Assembly: GCA_937975765.1 (NCBI GenBank)
Contig: CALJUR010000120.1
Span: 1-64,000, forward strand
Direction: 5' to 3'
Length of the DNA stretch: 64,000 nucleotides
Origin: an uncultured Myxococcales bacterium
Lineage (GTDB): Bacteria > Myxococcota_A > UBA9042 > DTJE01
Numbering within the stretch: position 1 is the stretch's first letter; each line of letters opens with the position of its first letter. Both the position numbers and the translations under genes were made by a program. Under the pieces are notes generated by a model, which was not told the DNA's origin, ran no database searches, and was given only the letters and a program-made list of their open reading frames with translations. Of the stretch, positions 31,991 through 39,676 are shown piece by piece.

Positions 31991-33369
31991 GTGATGCACC
32001 CCCGCGTTCGCTCCGGGTATCCTTCGGACACGTACGGCACGACCCGGCCGCCCACGAAGAGGGCGGACGGACAGGTGCGGGCGGTGACGGCGTCCTGGGA
32101 GTCGCCCTCGCACATGCCCGCGATCTGCACCAGCAGCACGCCTCCGCCCGAGGGATAGCGGGTGTTCCGGGACCCGACGTGGCGGGCCGCCAGCATGCGC
32201 ACGATCCCCGCGGCCAGGGCGAGGAGGCGCCGATCGGCCAGCGCGGGCAGTCCCAGCCGCGCCATCGCCGGCAGCCGGCTGAAGGCCAGGCCGTCCGACT
32301 CGACCTCCCGTGCCAGTGCGGCCAGCGGCAGCAGTTCCTCGGGCGTCGCGTACCCGTCGCGGGTGCGCAGCAGGGGGTACACGCGGTTCTTCAGGCAGGT
32401 GGCGCGGGGCCAGCCCATCCGGTCCTGCACCGCCAGCACCAGCGCGTCGAACGCCTCGACCCCGGCGCGCGTGGCCCGGCCCCCGGTCGCCTCCTCGAAG
32501 CGCCGGGCGACCTCCTCCACGAAGACCCGGTCCTTGCGCGCCGCGGCCCGCCCGGCCCGTCCCAGCCCCCGGAAGACCACGCCCCCGATCGCCCGGTCGG
32601 CGATCGCGAAGTCCAGGATCCGCCGCATCTCCCCCGGGGTCGTCCGCGGCGCGCAGGTCACCTCCAGCACCACCGTGATCCCGGCCGCCCGGCAGGCCTC
32701 GATGGCCGCGGCCCGCCCGTCCACCAGGTCCGCGCCCCGCAGGCGCCGCCCCAGTTCCCGGTCGAAGCCGTCGAACTGCAGGTGCGCCTCGCGCAGCCCC
32801 GCGGCGGCCAGCCTCGCGGCCCGCCCCGGCCGCGACAGGCGCACGCCGTTGGTGTACAGGACGGGCTCGCGCCCAAGAGCCCGCACGCGCCGGACCACCT
32901 CGTCCAGGTCCTCCCGGACCAGCGGTTCGCCGCCGAACAGGGCGACCCGGGCCGTCCTCGTCGAGCGGACCGCCGCCTCCAGGGTGTCCAGGTCCGGGTC
33001 CGGGGCGTCGGGCCGCCCGCCGGCCGCGGTGAAGCAGATGGGGCAGGCCAGGTCGCAGCGGTCGGTCAGGTGCAGGGTCAGCGACCCGGGCAAATCGGGC
33101 GCCCGGCCCTGCATGCCGTGCCGGAAGTAGCGGGCCAGCCGGGCCTCGAACAGGGGTGCGTCGTCGGAAACCGGTACGCGATCCTCGCCGTGCCTTGGGC
33201 AGGACCGTTGCAGGAAGACCGCGTCCCCGCGCACCTCCAGGGAGGCCGGCACGGCCGGGGAGGACGCGCCGCACCGGGGGCAGGCGGACGTGGTCCGGTA
33301 CAGGATCCGGGCGTTCCCCCGGCCGTCCCGGTCGCCACTTGTCGCGTCCTGTCCTCGCCTGGTGCCCAT
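31987..33369 (-). CDS. Radical-SAM protein resembling the tetraether-synthase (COG1964) group
   Basis: 460 residues. The N-terminus has a zinc-ribbon-like pattern, TTSACPRCGASSPAV then RSCPRHGEDRVPVSDDAP, placed about 40 residues before the radical-SAM domain. That layout (CxxC, then CPxHG, then an acidic patch, then LTDRCDLACPICF) is that of COG1964 proteins, which include archaeal tetraether synthase Tes and bacterial relatives. FGGEPLVREDL and YTNGVRL follow. A further Cys set closes the protein (GMCEGD, TARTCPSAL, RTRGCIT). Tes joins lipid tails by carbon-carbon bonds; many relatives have other or unknown roles. An internal promoter (33393-33422) precedes it. The assignment to this group is from motif layout only. 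Confidence 0.72.
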   Translation of the reverse strand: MGTRRGQDATSGDRDGRGNARILYRTTSACPRCGASSPAVPASLEVRGDAVFLQRSCPRHGEDRVPVSDDAPLFEARLARYFRHGMQGRAPDLPGSLTLHLTDRCDLACPICFTAAGGRPDAPDPDLDTLEAAVRSTRTARVALFGGEPLVREDLDEVVRRVRALGREPVLYTNGVRLSRPGRAARLAAAGLREAHLQFDGFDRELGRRLRGADLVDGRAAAIEACRAAGITVVLEVTCAPRTTPGEMRRILDFAIADRAIGGVVFRGLGRAGRAAARKDRVFVEEVARRFEEATGGRATRAGVEAFDALVLAVQDRMGWPRATCLKNRVYPLLRTRDGYATPEELLPLAALAREVESDGLAFSRLPAMARLGLPALADRRLLALAAGIVRMLAARHVGSRNTRYPSGGGVLLVQIAGMCEGDSQDAVTARTCPSALFVGGRVVPYVSEGYPERTRGCIT

Positions 33370-33392
33370 CCGGCCCCCGTCGGAACCCGGAC

Positions 33393-33422
33393 AGTATGGA
33401 GGCCCGGGCGCGCGCGTGTCAA
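33393..33422 (-). promoter_or_regulatory. Internal promoter in the radical-SAM operon
   Basis: On the minus strand, TTGACA (33422-33417), 18-bp spacer, CATACT (33398-33393). It overlaps the stop codon of the upstream gene and lies 24 bp before ATG 33369. Confidence 0.5.
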
Positions 33423-34975
33423 AGGCCCGGGCCCCGGAACCCCTTCACCTGCCGCATGACGGCGTGTCCCAGCACCCGAGCCAACTCGGCCCGGCGGGTC
33501 CGCAGCACGCGGTCCAGCCGGGTGGTCTCGCGCCCCGTGATCGCGTTCCTCAGCACCTCGACCAGGGTCCCGGGCCGGTACGCGAACTTCCACGCGAAGA
33601 AGGCCAGGTGGGCGTCCATCACCGCCGCGCGCAGCACGTCCGCGGGCAGGTCCGACGCCGAGGCGTCCATCCGGTCCAGGTCCGACTGGAACACCAGCCG
33701 GTCCAGGAAGGCGTCGTCGGGCCGGATGAGGCCCCGCGCGCGGAAGTTCTCGTAGTAGTCGCTGCCGGGCAGCAGCTTCAGCACGCTGATCCCCACGTCG
33801 TCCAGTCCCAGGCGGGCCAGCCGGCGCAGCAGGCGCGGCAGTTCCTTCAGGTCCCGGGCCGTCTCGCCGGGGATGCCGACCAGGAAATAGGCGTTCGAAG
33901 GGATCCCCGCGGCCGACAGGTGCCGGATCGCGCCGAAGACCGCCTCGTCGGACATCCTCTTGCCTGTGGACCGGCGCAGCGCCTCGCTGTAGGTCTCCGG
34001 GGCGACGGAGGCGCCGACGCAGCCCCGCTGGGCCATCTTCTGCGCCGTCTCGGCCGTGACGCTCTCGGGCCGGATCCCGGTGACCAGTTGCCACGTCAGC
34101 CCGCGGGGCAGCCGGGCGCACTCGTCCAGGAAGGCCCGGAACCACTTCAGGGAACAGCCGAAGTTCAGGTCGTAGAAGTGCAGGTCCACGACGCCCAGGT
34201 CCCGGTGCCGGGAGATCATCTCGTCCACGACGGCAGCCGGGGACCGGGTGCGGTAGCGGCGCTCCCACATGAAGGGCGACGTGCAGTAGCGGCAGCGGTT
34301 CGGGCACCCGCGCGACGACAAAATCGGCAGCCACGGCCCCCGCGAGGGGCCGAACCCGCCCCCGACCGACCAGTAGCGGTGCAGCCGGACCTGCGAGTAG
34401 TCGGGCATCGGCAGCGCGTCGACGTCCAGGAACGGCGGGCGGGGATTGCGCACGACGCGTTCGCCGTCCCGCCACGCCACGCCGGGAACCGACGCGATCG
34501 GCCGGCCCTCGCGCACGGCGTCCAGCAGGGACGACAGGACCGCCTCGCCTTCCCCTACCGCGACGGCGTCGGCCCGCGACCGCGCCAGGCAGTGCTCCGG
34601 CATCGCCGACGCGTTGTCGCCGCCCAGCACCACCGGGACGTCCGGGAACCGTTCCTTCAGCCGCGCCACCAGGTCCGCCACCGTCGAGAAGGCGAAGGCG
34701 AAGGCGTTGCGGATGCCCACCAGGCAGGCCTCCGGGGCGACGCGGTCGACGATGGCCTGCGGGTCCAGCCCCCGCCGGAACCGCCCGTCCCCCAGGTCCG
34801 TCACCGTCTCCAGGGCCTCGCCGACGGAGTCGATCACCTGGACGTCCACGTCCTGCCGTTGCCGCAGCCAGGCGGCCAGGCTGGCGATTCCTAGCGGGAT
34901 CATCACGTGGGCCGACACCTGGGTCCCGGAGAACAGGACCGGCGGCTCGATCAGGGTCACGACCGGCCGCTTCAT
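33419..34975 (-). CDS. B12-binding-domain radical-SAM protein
   Basis: 518 residues. A cobalamin-binding N-terminal domain (LIEPPVLFSGTQVSAHVMIP, LGIASLAAWLRQ, VVLGGDNASAMPEH, AVAVGEGEAV) precedes the radical-SAM motif SSRGCPNRCRYC near residue 222. Later segments are YDLNFGCSLKWF, ASVAPETYSEALRR and FLVGIPGETARDL. The C-terminal 120 residues are helical and basic, as in many members acting on lipids or cofactors. ATG 34975 overlaps the stop of the Fe-S membrane protein gene by 4 bp, so an electron-supply link to that protein is plausible. Product unknown. Confidence 0.9.
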   Translation of the reverse strand: MKRPVVTLIEPPVLFSGTQVSAHVMIPLGIASLAAWLRQRQDVDVQVIDSVGEALETVTDLGDGRFRRGLDPQAIVDRVAPEACLVGIRNAFAFAFSTVADLVARLKERFPDVPVVLGGDNASAMPEHCLARSRADAVAVGEGEAVLSSLLDAVREGRPIASVPGVAWRDGERVVRNPRPPFLDVDALPMPDYSQVRLHRYWSVGGGFGPSRGPWLPILSSRGCPNRCRYCTSPFMWERRYRTRSPAAVVDEMISRHRDLGVVDLHFYDLNFGCSLKWFRAFLDECARLPRGLTWQLVTGIRPESVTAETAQKMAQRGCVGASVAPETYSEALRRSTGKRMSDEAVFGAIRHLSAAGIPSNAYFLVGIPGETARDLKELPRLLRRLARLGLDDVGISVLKLLPGSDYYENFRARGLIRPDDAFLDRLVFQSDLDRMDASASDLPADVLRAAVMDAHLAFFAWKFAYRPGTLVEVLRNAITGRETTRLDRVLRTRRAELARVLGHAVMRQVKGFRGPGL

Positions 34976-36384
34976 GACCGCACCTCCCGGATCCCGATCG
35001 CCGCGGGCCCCGGCACCGGGCAGACCTTCTCGCACAGGCCGCAGCCGACGCACCGGTCGGCCAGGACGCGGGGCCGCCGGGGCCGCTCGCCTGACAGTTC
35101 GATCGCGCGGGGCTGGACGGGGCAGACCGACGTGCACACCGCGCACGGGGTCGTCGAGGCCCAGGGGAGGCAGCGCGCCGGGTCGATGGCCGCGATGCCG
35201 ATCACCACGCGCCGGCGCGCCTCGGCGTCCAGCGGGGCGATCGCGCCGGACGGGCACACCTCGGCGCAGCGGTGGCAGTCCCACCGGCAGTGGCCCTTCC
35301 GGGAGACCAGCACCGGCGTCCACAGCGCCTCGACCCCGGCCGACAGCGGCAGCGGGGCCAGGCCCTGGGTCGGGCAGGCCTGCACGCAGGCGCCACAGCG
35401 GAGGCACAGGTCCTGGAAGCGCGCCTCGCCGCCCGCGCCGGGGGGGCGGATCCGCGGCAGCGGGGAGGGGCGCGGCCCGGTCTGCAGCAGAGCGGCCCCG
35501 CCCAGCACCCCGGCCCCGGCCCCGGCCAGGAAGGCGCGCCGGTCGCGCCGGAACGTCCCGGGCGCCTCGCCCTCCCCGGCGGCCCCCGCCCGCGCGAACC
35601 CCACCGAACGGGACCCGCAGGACCGCAGGCAGGACAGGCACAGGACGCACCGGGACATCGAGGTGGCCCCCTCGTCGCCGCGGATCGCCCCGGTCCGGCA
35701 GTCGGTCCGGCAGGAAGCGCAGGCCGAGCACGTCCCGTCCACCCGCCACCGCAGCGGTGCCAGGCGCGCGGGCAGCGACAGCAGCGCCCCGGTGGGACAC
35801 AGGTAGCGGCAGAAGAACCGGGGCCGCAGGAAGGACAGGCCCAGCAGCACGGCCATGACCGCCAGCACGGCCCACGGGGCGGCCGCCTCCCCGATGCCGC
35901 CTCCCTCGACCAGCGGCGAGGCGCCCAGGGCCAGGGTCCGCGCATACAGCGACAGCGGGTCCAGCCACCCGGCCAGCGGCACCCCGAACCCGGCCAGGCC
36001 CAGCACCGCTGCCAGCACGACGAACGGCATCCAGGCCCACCGGCCCCGCCCGTCCTCGCCGCGACGGCGCACCCGGGCGGCCAGCCGGTCCACGGCATCG
36101 GCCAGCGTCCCGACGGGGCAGGCCCAGCCGCAGAAGGCGCGGCCCAGGATCAGGCTGGCGGCCAGCAGCAGCAGGGCGGGCCAGAAGGCGGCCAGCAGCG
36201 CCCGGTGGGCGATCAGGGCGGCCAGCGCGAGCGTGGGGGACAACCGGATCGCGAACCCGGCCGCCTGGGCCGCGGGCGACGAGAACGGCGACAGCAGCAG
36301 CAGGCCCGTCAGCACGGCCAGGAAGGCGACCTGGCTGGCCCGGCGCAACGCGATCCATCGGCGGGCGGACATCGTCACGGTCAC
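34972..36384 (-). CDS. Fe-S membrane protein, NapH-NapG-like fusion
   Basis: About 470 residues from GTG 36384 (overlapping the upstream stop, GTGA) or 466 from ATG 36372. Four to five helices in the first 260 residues carry NapH-like sites GRAFCGWACPVGTL and RFFCRYLCPTGALL. Cytoplasmic clusters follow (CSACASCRTDC, CVLCLSCLRSC). Then a twin-arginine-like stretch, RRDRRAFLAGAGAGVLGGAA, introduces a second, NapG-like ferredoxin half with CLRCGACVQACP, CHRCAEVCP, CAVCTSVCP and CVGCGLCEKVCP. The layout suggests a quinol-linked electron conduit crossing the membrane. It overlaps radical-SAM genes on both sides, so it may feed or drain electrons for them (inference). Confidence 0.88.
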   Translation of the reverse strand: MTVTMSARRWIALRRASQVAFLAVLTGLLLLSPFSSPAAQAAGFAIRLSPTLALAALIAHRALLAAFWPALLLLAASLILGRAFCGWACPVGTLADAVDRLAARVRRRGEDGRGRWAWMPFVVLAAVLGLAGFGVPLAGWLDPLSLYARTLALGASPLVEGGGIGEAAAPWAVLAVMAVLLGLSFLRPRFFCRYLCPTGALLSLPARLAPLRWRVDGTCSACASCRTDCRTGAIRGDEGATSMSRCVLCLSCLRSCGSRSVGFARAGAAGEGEAPGTFRRDRRAFLAGAGAGVLGGAALLQTGPRPSPLPRIRPPGAGGEARFQDLCLRCGACVQACPTQGLAPLPLSAGVEALWTPVLVSRKGHCRWDCHRCAEVCPSGAIAPLDAEARRRVVIGIAAIDPARCLPWASTTPCAVCTSVCPVQPRAIELSGERPRRPRVLADRCVGCGLCEKVCPVPGPAAIGIREVRS

Positions 36385-37583
36385 GACCAGAGGCGGATCG
36401 CGGTCCCGCAGGATGCGCACCGCCCGTCCCGGACGTTGCGTTCCAGGGTGCCGTCCGGAAGGCGCCGGATCACCGGGCGGCCGCAGCCGGGGCACGGGAC
36501 CACGTCGGGCCCGATCCGCCCCCGCCGCGCGTCGACCACCGAGACGTAGTGGAACCCCTGCCGGTGCGCCTCGGCCTCGATCCGCTCCAGGAACTCGGAC
36601 GTCGTCATGGACAGGCGCATCATCCGCCGTGCCGGCACCATCCCGCGGATCCACAAGGCCGTGCTTTCGCCGGCGTTCTGGCGGATCCAGGCCAGGGTGT
36701 TGCGGACCGTCCCGTCGTCGTCCCCGACGCCCGGAATGAACAGCAGCCCGACGGTCAACAGGCGGCCGCGCCGCGCCACCTGCCGGATGCACTCCAGCAC
36801 CGGCGGCAGCGTCCCCTTGCAGGCCTCCTCGTAGAACGCGGGGTCGAAGCCCTTCAGGCCGACCTCGATCTCGTCCACGACCTCCAGCAGTTCGTCCAGG
36901 GGCTGGGGTTCCACGAAGCCGTTCGTGTCCAGGTGGATGCTGAGGCCGCGCTGCCGGGCGATGCGCCCGAAGTCCCGCACGTACTCGAAGTTCACCGTCG
37001 GTTCGAAGTAGCCGATGTTGACGTGTCGAGCGCCCTTCGCCGCCATGAAGTCGGCCAGGTCCTGCGGCGACTGCTCGACCAGGCGGATCCGGTCGGGGTC
37101 CGGAAAGGTGGGCGATTCGGGAAGGCTGCTGCAGAAGTCGCAGTCGAACGAGCAGCCGAACACGCCGGCCCGCACCCAGTTCGTGGTGATCAGCCCCATC
37201 AGCGGGAACGTGCCCGGGCGCACCAGTTGCCGGCTGATCAGGCGCCCGTAGGTGTCGGTTCCCAGCACGCCGTCCCGCACCAGCCGCATCCGGCAGCGGC
37301 CTCGCTGGCCCTCCGCCAGGGTGCATCGGTGCGGGCACAGGTCGCAGCGGACCCGGCCGTCCGGCATCTTCGTGAAGTGCTCGCCCGGGTGGAACGGCAG
37401 GGCGACGGGTTTCTCCGGGGGGTGCAGCAGGTCCCCGTCCAGCCGGTCGAGCACGCCGTCCCAGCCCGACAGGTCCTCGTCGGGCGGGGCCGAGGGGTTG
37501 CGCCGGCAGGCCAGGGTGTGGCCGAACCAGGCCGCGCCGGGGATCGCCAGTCCGCAGAACCGCAGGAACTCGCGTCGGTCCAT
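36381..37583 (-). CDS. AmmeMemoRadiSam/PflA-like radical-SAM protein with twin-arginine-like leader
   Basis: 400 residues. The N-terminus DRREFLRFCGLAIPG is a twin-arginine-type leader, ending near a Cys (HTLAC). A first Cys set RCDLCPHRCTL and GQRGRCRMR precedes the radical-SAM motif CSFDCDFC, as in the radical-SAM member of AMMECR1/Memo systems and in pyruvate-formate-lyase-activase relatives. The protein ends in a rubredoxin-like CPGCG...CASCG knuckle. No AMMECR1 or Memo gene is nearby. Export would be odd because SAM is cytoplasmic, so the leader may only anchor it. First gene of the operon running to 29523; its stop overlaps the next start. Confidence 0.85.
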   Translation of the reverse strand: MDRREFLRFCGLAIPGAAWFGHTLACRRNPSAPPDEDLSGWDGVLDRLDGDLLHPPEKPVALPFHPGEHFTKMPDGRVRCDLCPHRCTLAEGQRGRCRMRLVRDGVLGTDTYGRLISRQLVRPGTFPLMGLITTNWVRAGVFGCSFDCDFCSSLPESPTFPDPDRIRLVEQSPQDLADFMAAKGARHVNIGYFEPTVNFEYVRDFGRIARQRGLSIHLDTNGFVEPQPLDELLEVVDEIEVGLKGFDPAFYEEACKGTLPPVLECIRQVARRGRLLTVGLLFIPGVGDDDGTVRNTLAWIRQNAGESTALWIRGMVPARRMMRLSMTTSEFLERIEAEAHRQGFHYVSVVDARRGRIGPDVVPCPGCGRPVIRRLPDGTLERNVRDGRCASCGTAIRLWS

Positions 37584-37631
37584 GGGCCACTCCTGTCCGG
37601 CCACCGGGTTGCGTGTCGAATCCGGCAAGGC

Positions 37632-37660
37632 AGTATACGCAGCCCCCGGCGGGCCAGCAA
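37632..37660 (-). promoter_or_regulatory. Promoter of the six-gene radical-SAM operon
   Basis: Minus strand: TTGCTG (37660-37655), 17 bp, TATACT (37637-37632), about 48 bp before ATG 37583. Confidence 0.65.
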
Positions 37661-37703
37661 GGCAGCGGGCCGCGCGGCCGCAAGGCGGGACGGGCCGCCT
37701 GCC

Positions 37704-38633
37704 TCAGGGGGCCTGGGGGACGGCGATGGGCTGGATGAACTGGACGGTGTCGTCGTCGCGGGTCAGCGTGTCCTGGTCGTCCTCCCGCGCCAGCAGGGGC
37801 CCCACGGGCGTGGCGCCGGAAGTGCGCACCTGGGCCAGGAAGGCCGCGATGTCCTCGGGGCGCGTCTTCGACGCCAGGGACGGCTTGCCGACGAACGCCA
37901 TCCCGGCCTCGACGTATCCCTTCTTCAGCGGAGGCTCGACGCTCTCCTCGGCGGCGACGGGCAGGTAGACCTCGATCGCCCGCATCTGGGCCGGCGAAGC
38001 CGTCCCGGACGGGACCGTGATCAGCGGCGCGGCCCACGTGCAGATGCCCTTCGCGGTGAGGGCGCGCCGGGCCTCGGTTGCCACGCTGGTCTTCGACCGA
38101 TCGCCGGTAAAGGAGTAGACGACCACGGGGAACCCGCCGAACAGGACCCGGGCCCCCTCCGAGATGGGCAGGCCCAGGTTCGGCGTCTTGCGCTGCCGGA
38201 TCATGAATTCCCTCGTGGACAGGTTCGCCTGGGCGGCGCCGGTGCAAAACTGTCCCGCCCGCGCCTTCTGCATTTTCTCCTGCATCTCCTCGGGCGTCGG
38301 TTCGCCCTTCGCGTCCGGGTTGTCCGGGATGGGAGGCTTGTTGCCCGCCGGCATCTCCATCTTCTGCGGCGGCTTGAGGTGCGGGACGTTGGGATCCTCC
38401 TGGTCCTGGGGACCCGGGCTCCCGGCGCTCGCGGCAGGATTCTCCGGGGGCGGCGCCTCCGGCGGGCTCTCCTCGGCGACGGGCGCGGCCTTCCCGGTCC
38501 TCGAGGCCGTGGGGGCCGGCGGCGCCGAGGCCGGCTGGCCGGTCGAACGGAACATCAGCCAGCCTGCGACGTTGACGCCCACGAACAGCACGCCTGCCAC
38601 CGCGATCCCGACGATCCAGCCCTTGGACATCAT
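37704..38633 (-). CDS. Membrane-anchored protein of unknown function, ICTWAAPL family (paralogue A)
   Basis: 309 residues. One N-terminal transmembrane helix (WIVGIAVAGVLFVGVNVAGW) is followed by a Pro/Glu-rich linker to about residue 110 and a globular domain. A second member lies at 54319-55107. The two share the order Cys in the FCTG/YCKE region, GGFPV, the exact octamer ICTWAAPL, a strand ending VYLPVA/VILPLA, and the terminal TVQFIQP followed by I or V. ATG 38633 has GGGAG 8 bp upstream. The gene is divergent from the two U32-like genes starting at 38779. I do not recognise a named family. It is likely periplasmic and membrane-tethered; pairing with U32 genes in both copies suggests a shared process. 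Confidence 0.75.
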   Translation of the reverse strand: MMSKGWIVGIAVAGVLFVGVNVAGWLMFRSTGQPASAPPAPTASRTGKAAPVAEESPPEAPPPENPAASAGSPGPQDQEDPNVPHLKPPQKMEMPAGNKPPIPDNPDAKGEPTPEEMQEKMQKARAGQFCTGAAQANLSTREFMIRQRKTPNLGLPISEGARVLFGGFPVVVYSFTGDRSKTSVATEARRALTAKGICTWAAPLITVPSGTASPAQMRAIEVYLPVAAEESVEPPLKKGYVEAGMAFVGKPSLASKTRPEDIAAFLAQVRTSGATPVGPLLAREDDQDTLTRDDDTVQFIQPIAVPQAP

Positions 38634-38674
38634 GGATTCTCCCGCCTCCAGGGGGCCCGCCCCGCAACGCAGGA

Positions 38675-38703
38675 ATTCTACGTGCAATCGCCCGAATGGG
38701 AAA
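38675..38703 (-). promoter_or_regulatory. Weak promoter of paralogue A
   Basis: Minus strand: TTTCCC (38703-38698), 17 bp, TAGAAT (38680-38675). The -10 is good, the -35 is poor. Confidence 0.4.
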
Positions 38704-38716
38704 TGCGGGCGCTTCC

Positions 38717-38745
38717 TTGACACGCCCGGACCCGGCCGATACCGT
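38717..38745 (+). promoter_or_regulatory. Promoter of the U32/methyltransferase unit
   Basis: TTGACA (38717-38722), 17 bp, TACCGT (38740-38745), 33 bp before the TTG start at 38779. Confidence 0.65.
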
Positions 38746-38778
38746 TTGCGCGGCGCCTGCAGGACGGGAGCGGGACCC

Positions 38779-39663
38779 TTGGACGTCGTTCTCGACACGC
38801 CCCCGGTGTTCCAGGGGTTCGACGTCGCGGGGACCGGTCGCGGGGCGGCGTCCCCGGCCCCCGTTCCCCCGGGCGTCCAGCGCGCCCTGCACGTCGGCGA
38901 CCTCCCCTTCCGGGTCCTCCCGTCCGGGCCCTTCGACCGGCTGTACGCCGGCTGGGAGTTCTGCGCGGCGCGGATCGGCACGTCGCAGCGGGCCCGCGAC
39001 GTCGTGCGGGCGGCCGCCGGGCAGGGGGTTCCCGTCACGCTGGTGACGCCGCCGACCCGGAATCCCCACCTCCCGCTGGTGATGGCGGCGATCGAGACGT
39101 TCGCCGCGGTCGTCCCGGAGGGCGAGGTGGTCGTCAACGACTGGGGCGTCCTGCACGAGGTCCGGCGCGCCTTCCCGGGGCTGGCCCGGGTGCTGGGCCG
39201 CCTGCTGTTCCGGATGCACCGGGACCCCGCCTCGCCCCTGCTGGCGGGCGCCGCGGCGGGACGCCGGGCCGGGGGGCTGACCCAGCTGGGCAGCCCGGCC
39301 TTCCAGTGGGTGCTGCAGGAGTATGCGATCCGGCGCGTCGAGGCCGACGCCGTGCTGCCGGAGTTCCCGTTCCCGGAGGGCTGCGCGGGGCTGCCCGCGA
39401 TGTCGCTGCACGTGCCGTTCCGGTACCTGACCCAGACGTTCTCTTGCCGGGCCGCCGGGCTGAACCGGCCGGGGACCGCGCTGCCGATCGACCACTGCCA
39501 GCGGGAGTGCGACGGCCGGATGGCCCGCGTGGACCGGCGGGGCGGAAAACTCCGGGAACTGCACGTCGGGAACGCGGTGTTCCTGCGCGACGACGGGTTC
39601 CCGTCGATCGCGCCGGGCTCGCCGATCGACCGGCTGGTCCTGCGCCGGCTGCCGCTGCTGTAG
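38779..39663 (+). CDS. Peptidase-U32-like (UbiV-like) Fe-S protein
   Basis: 294 residues from TTG 38779, chosen because a purine-rich GGACGGGAGCGGGA site is just upstream and a promoter lies 33 bp before; no ATG fits. The pattern of a U32 barrel is seen in LVTPPTRNPHLPLVM, EVVVNDWGVLHEVRRAFPG and LLFRMHRDPA. Cys223, Cys240 and Cys244 give C-x16-C-x3-C, the spacing of three of the cluster cysteines of E. coli UbiV; a fourth could be Cys62 in GWEFCAAR. UbiV acts with UbiU in oxygen-independent hydroxylation of ubiquinone precursors. The next gene, 13 bp downstream, encodes a second U32 protein, so the two could form a UbiU/UbiV-like pair. The substrate is not known. Confidence 0.72.
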   Translation: MDVVLDTPPVFQGFDVAGTGRGAASPAPVPPGVQRALHVGDLPFRVLPSGPFDRLYAGWEFCAARIGTSQRARDVVRAAAGQGVPVTLVTPPTRNPHLPLVMAAIETFAAVVPEGEVVVNDWGVLHEVRRAFPGLARVLGRLLFRMHRDPASPLLAGAAAGRRAGGLTQLGSPAFQWVLQEYAIRRVEADAVLPEFPFPEGCAGLPAMSLHVPFRYLTQTFSCRAAGLNRPGTALPIDHCQRECDGRMARVDRRGGKLRELHVGNAVFLRDDGFPSIAPGSPIDRLVLRRLPLL

Positions 39664-39676
39664 GGGGCGAAACGGG

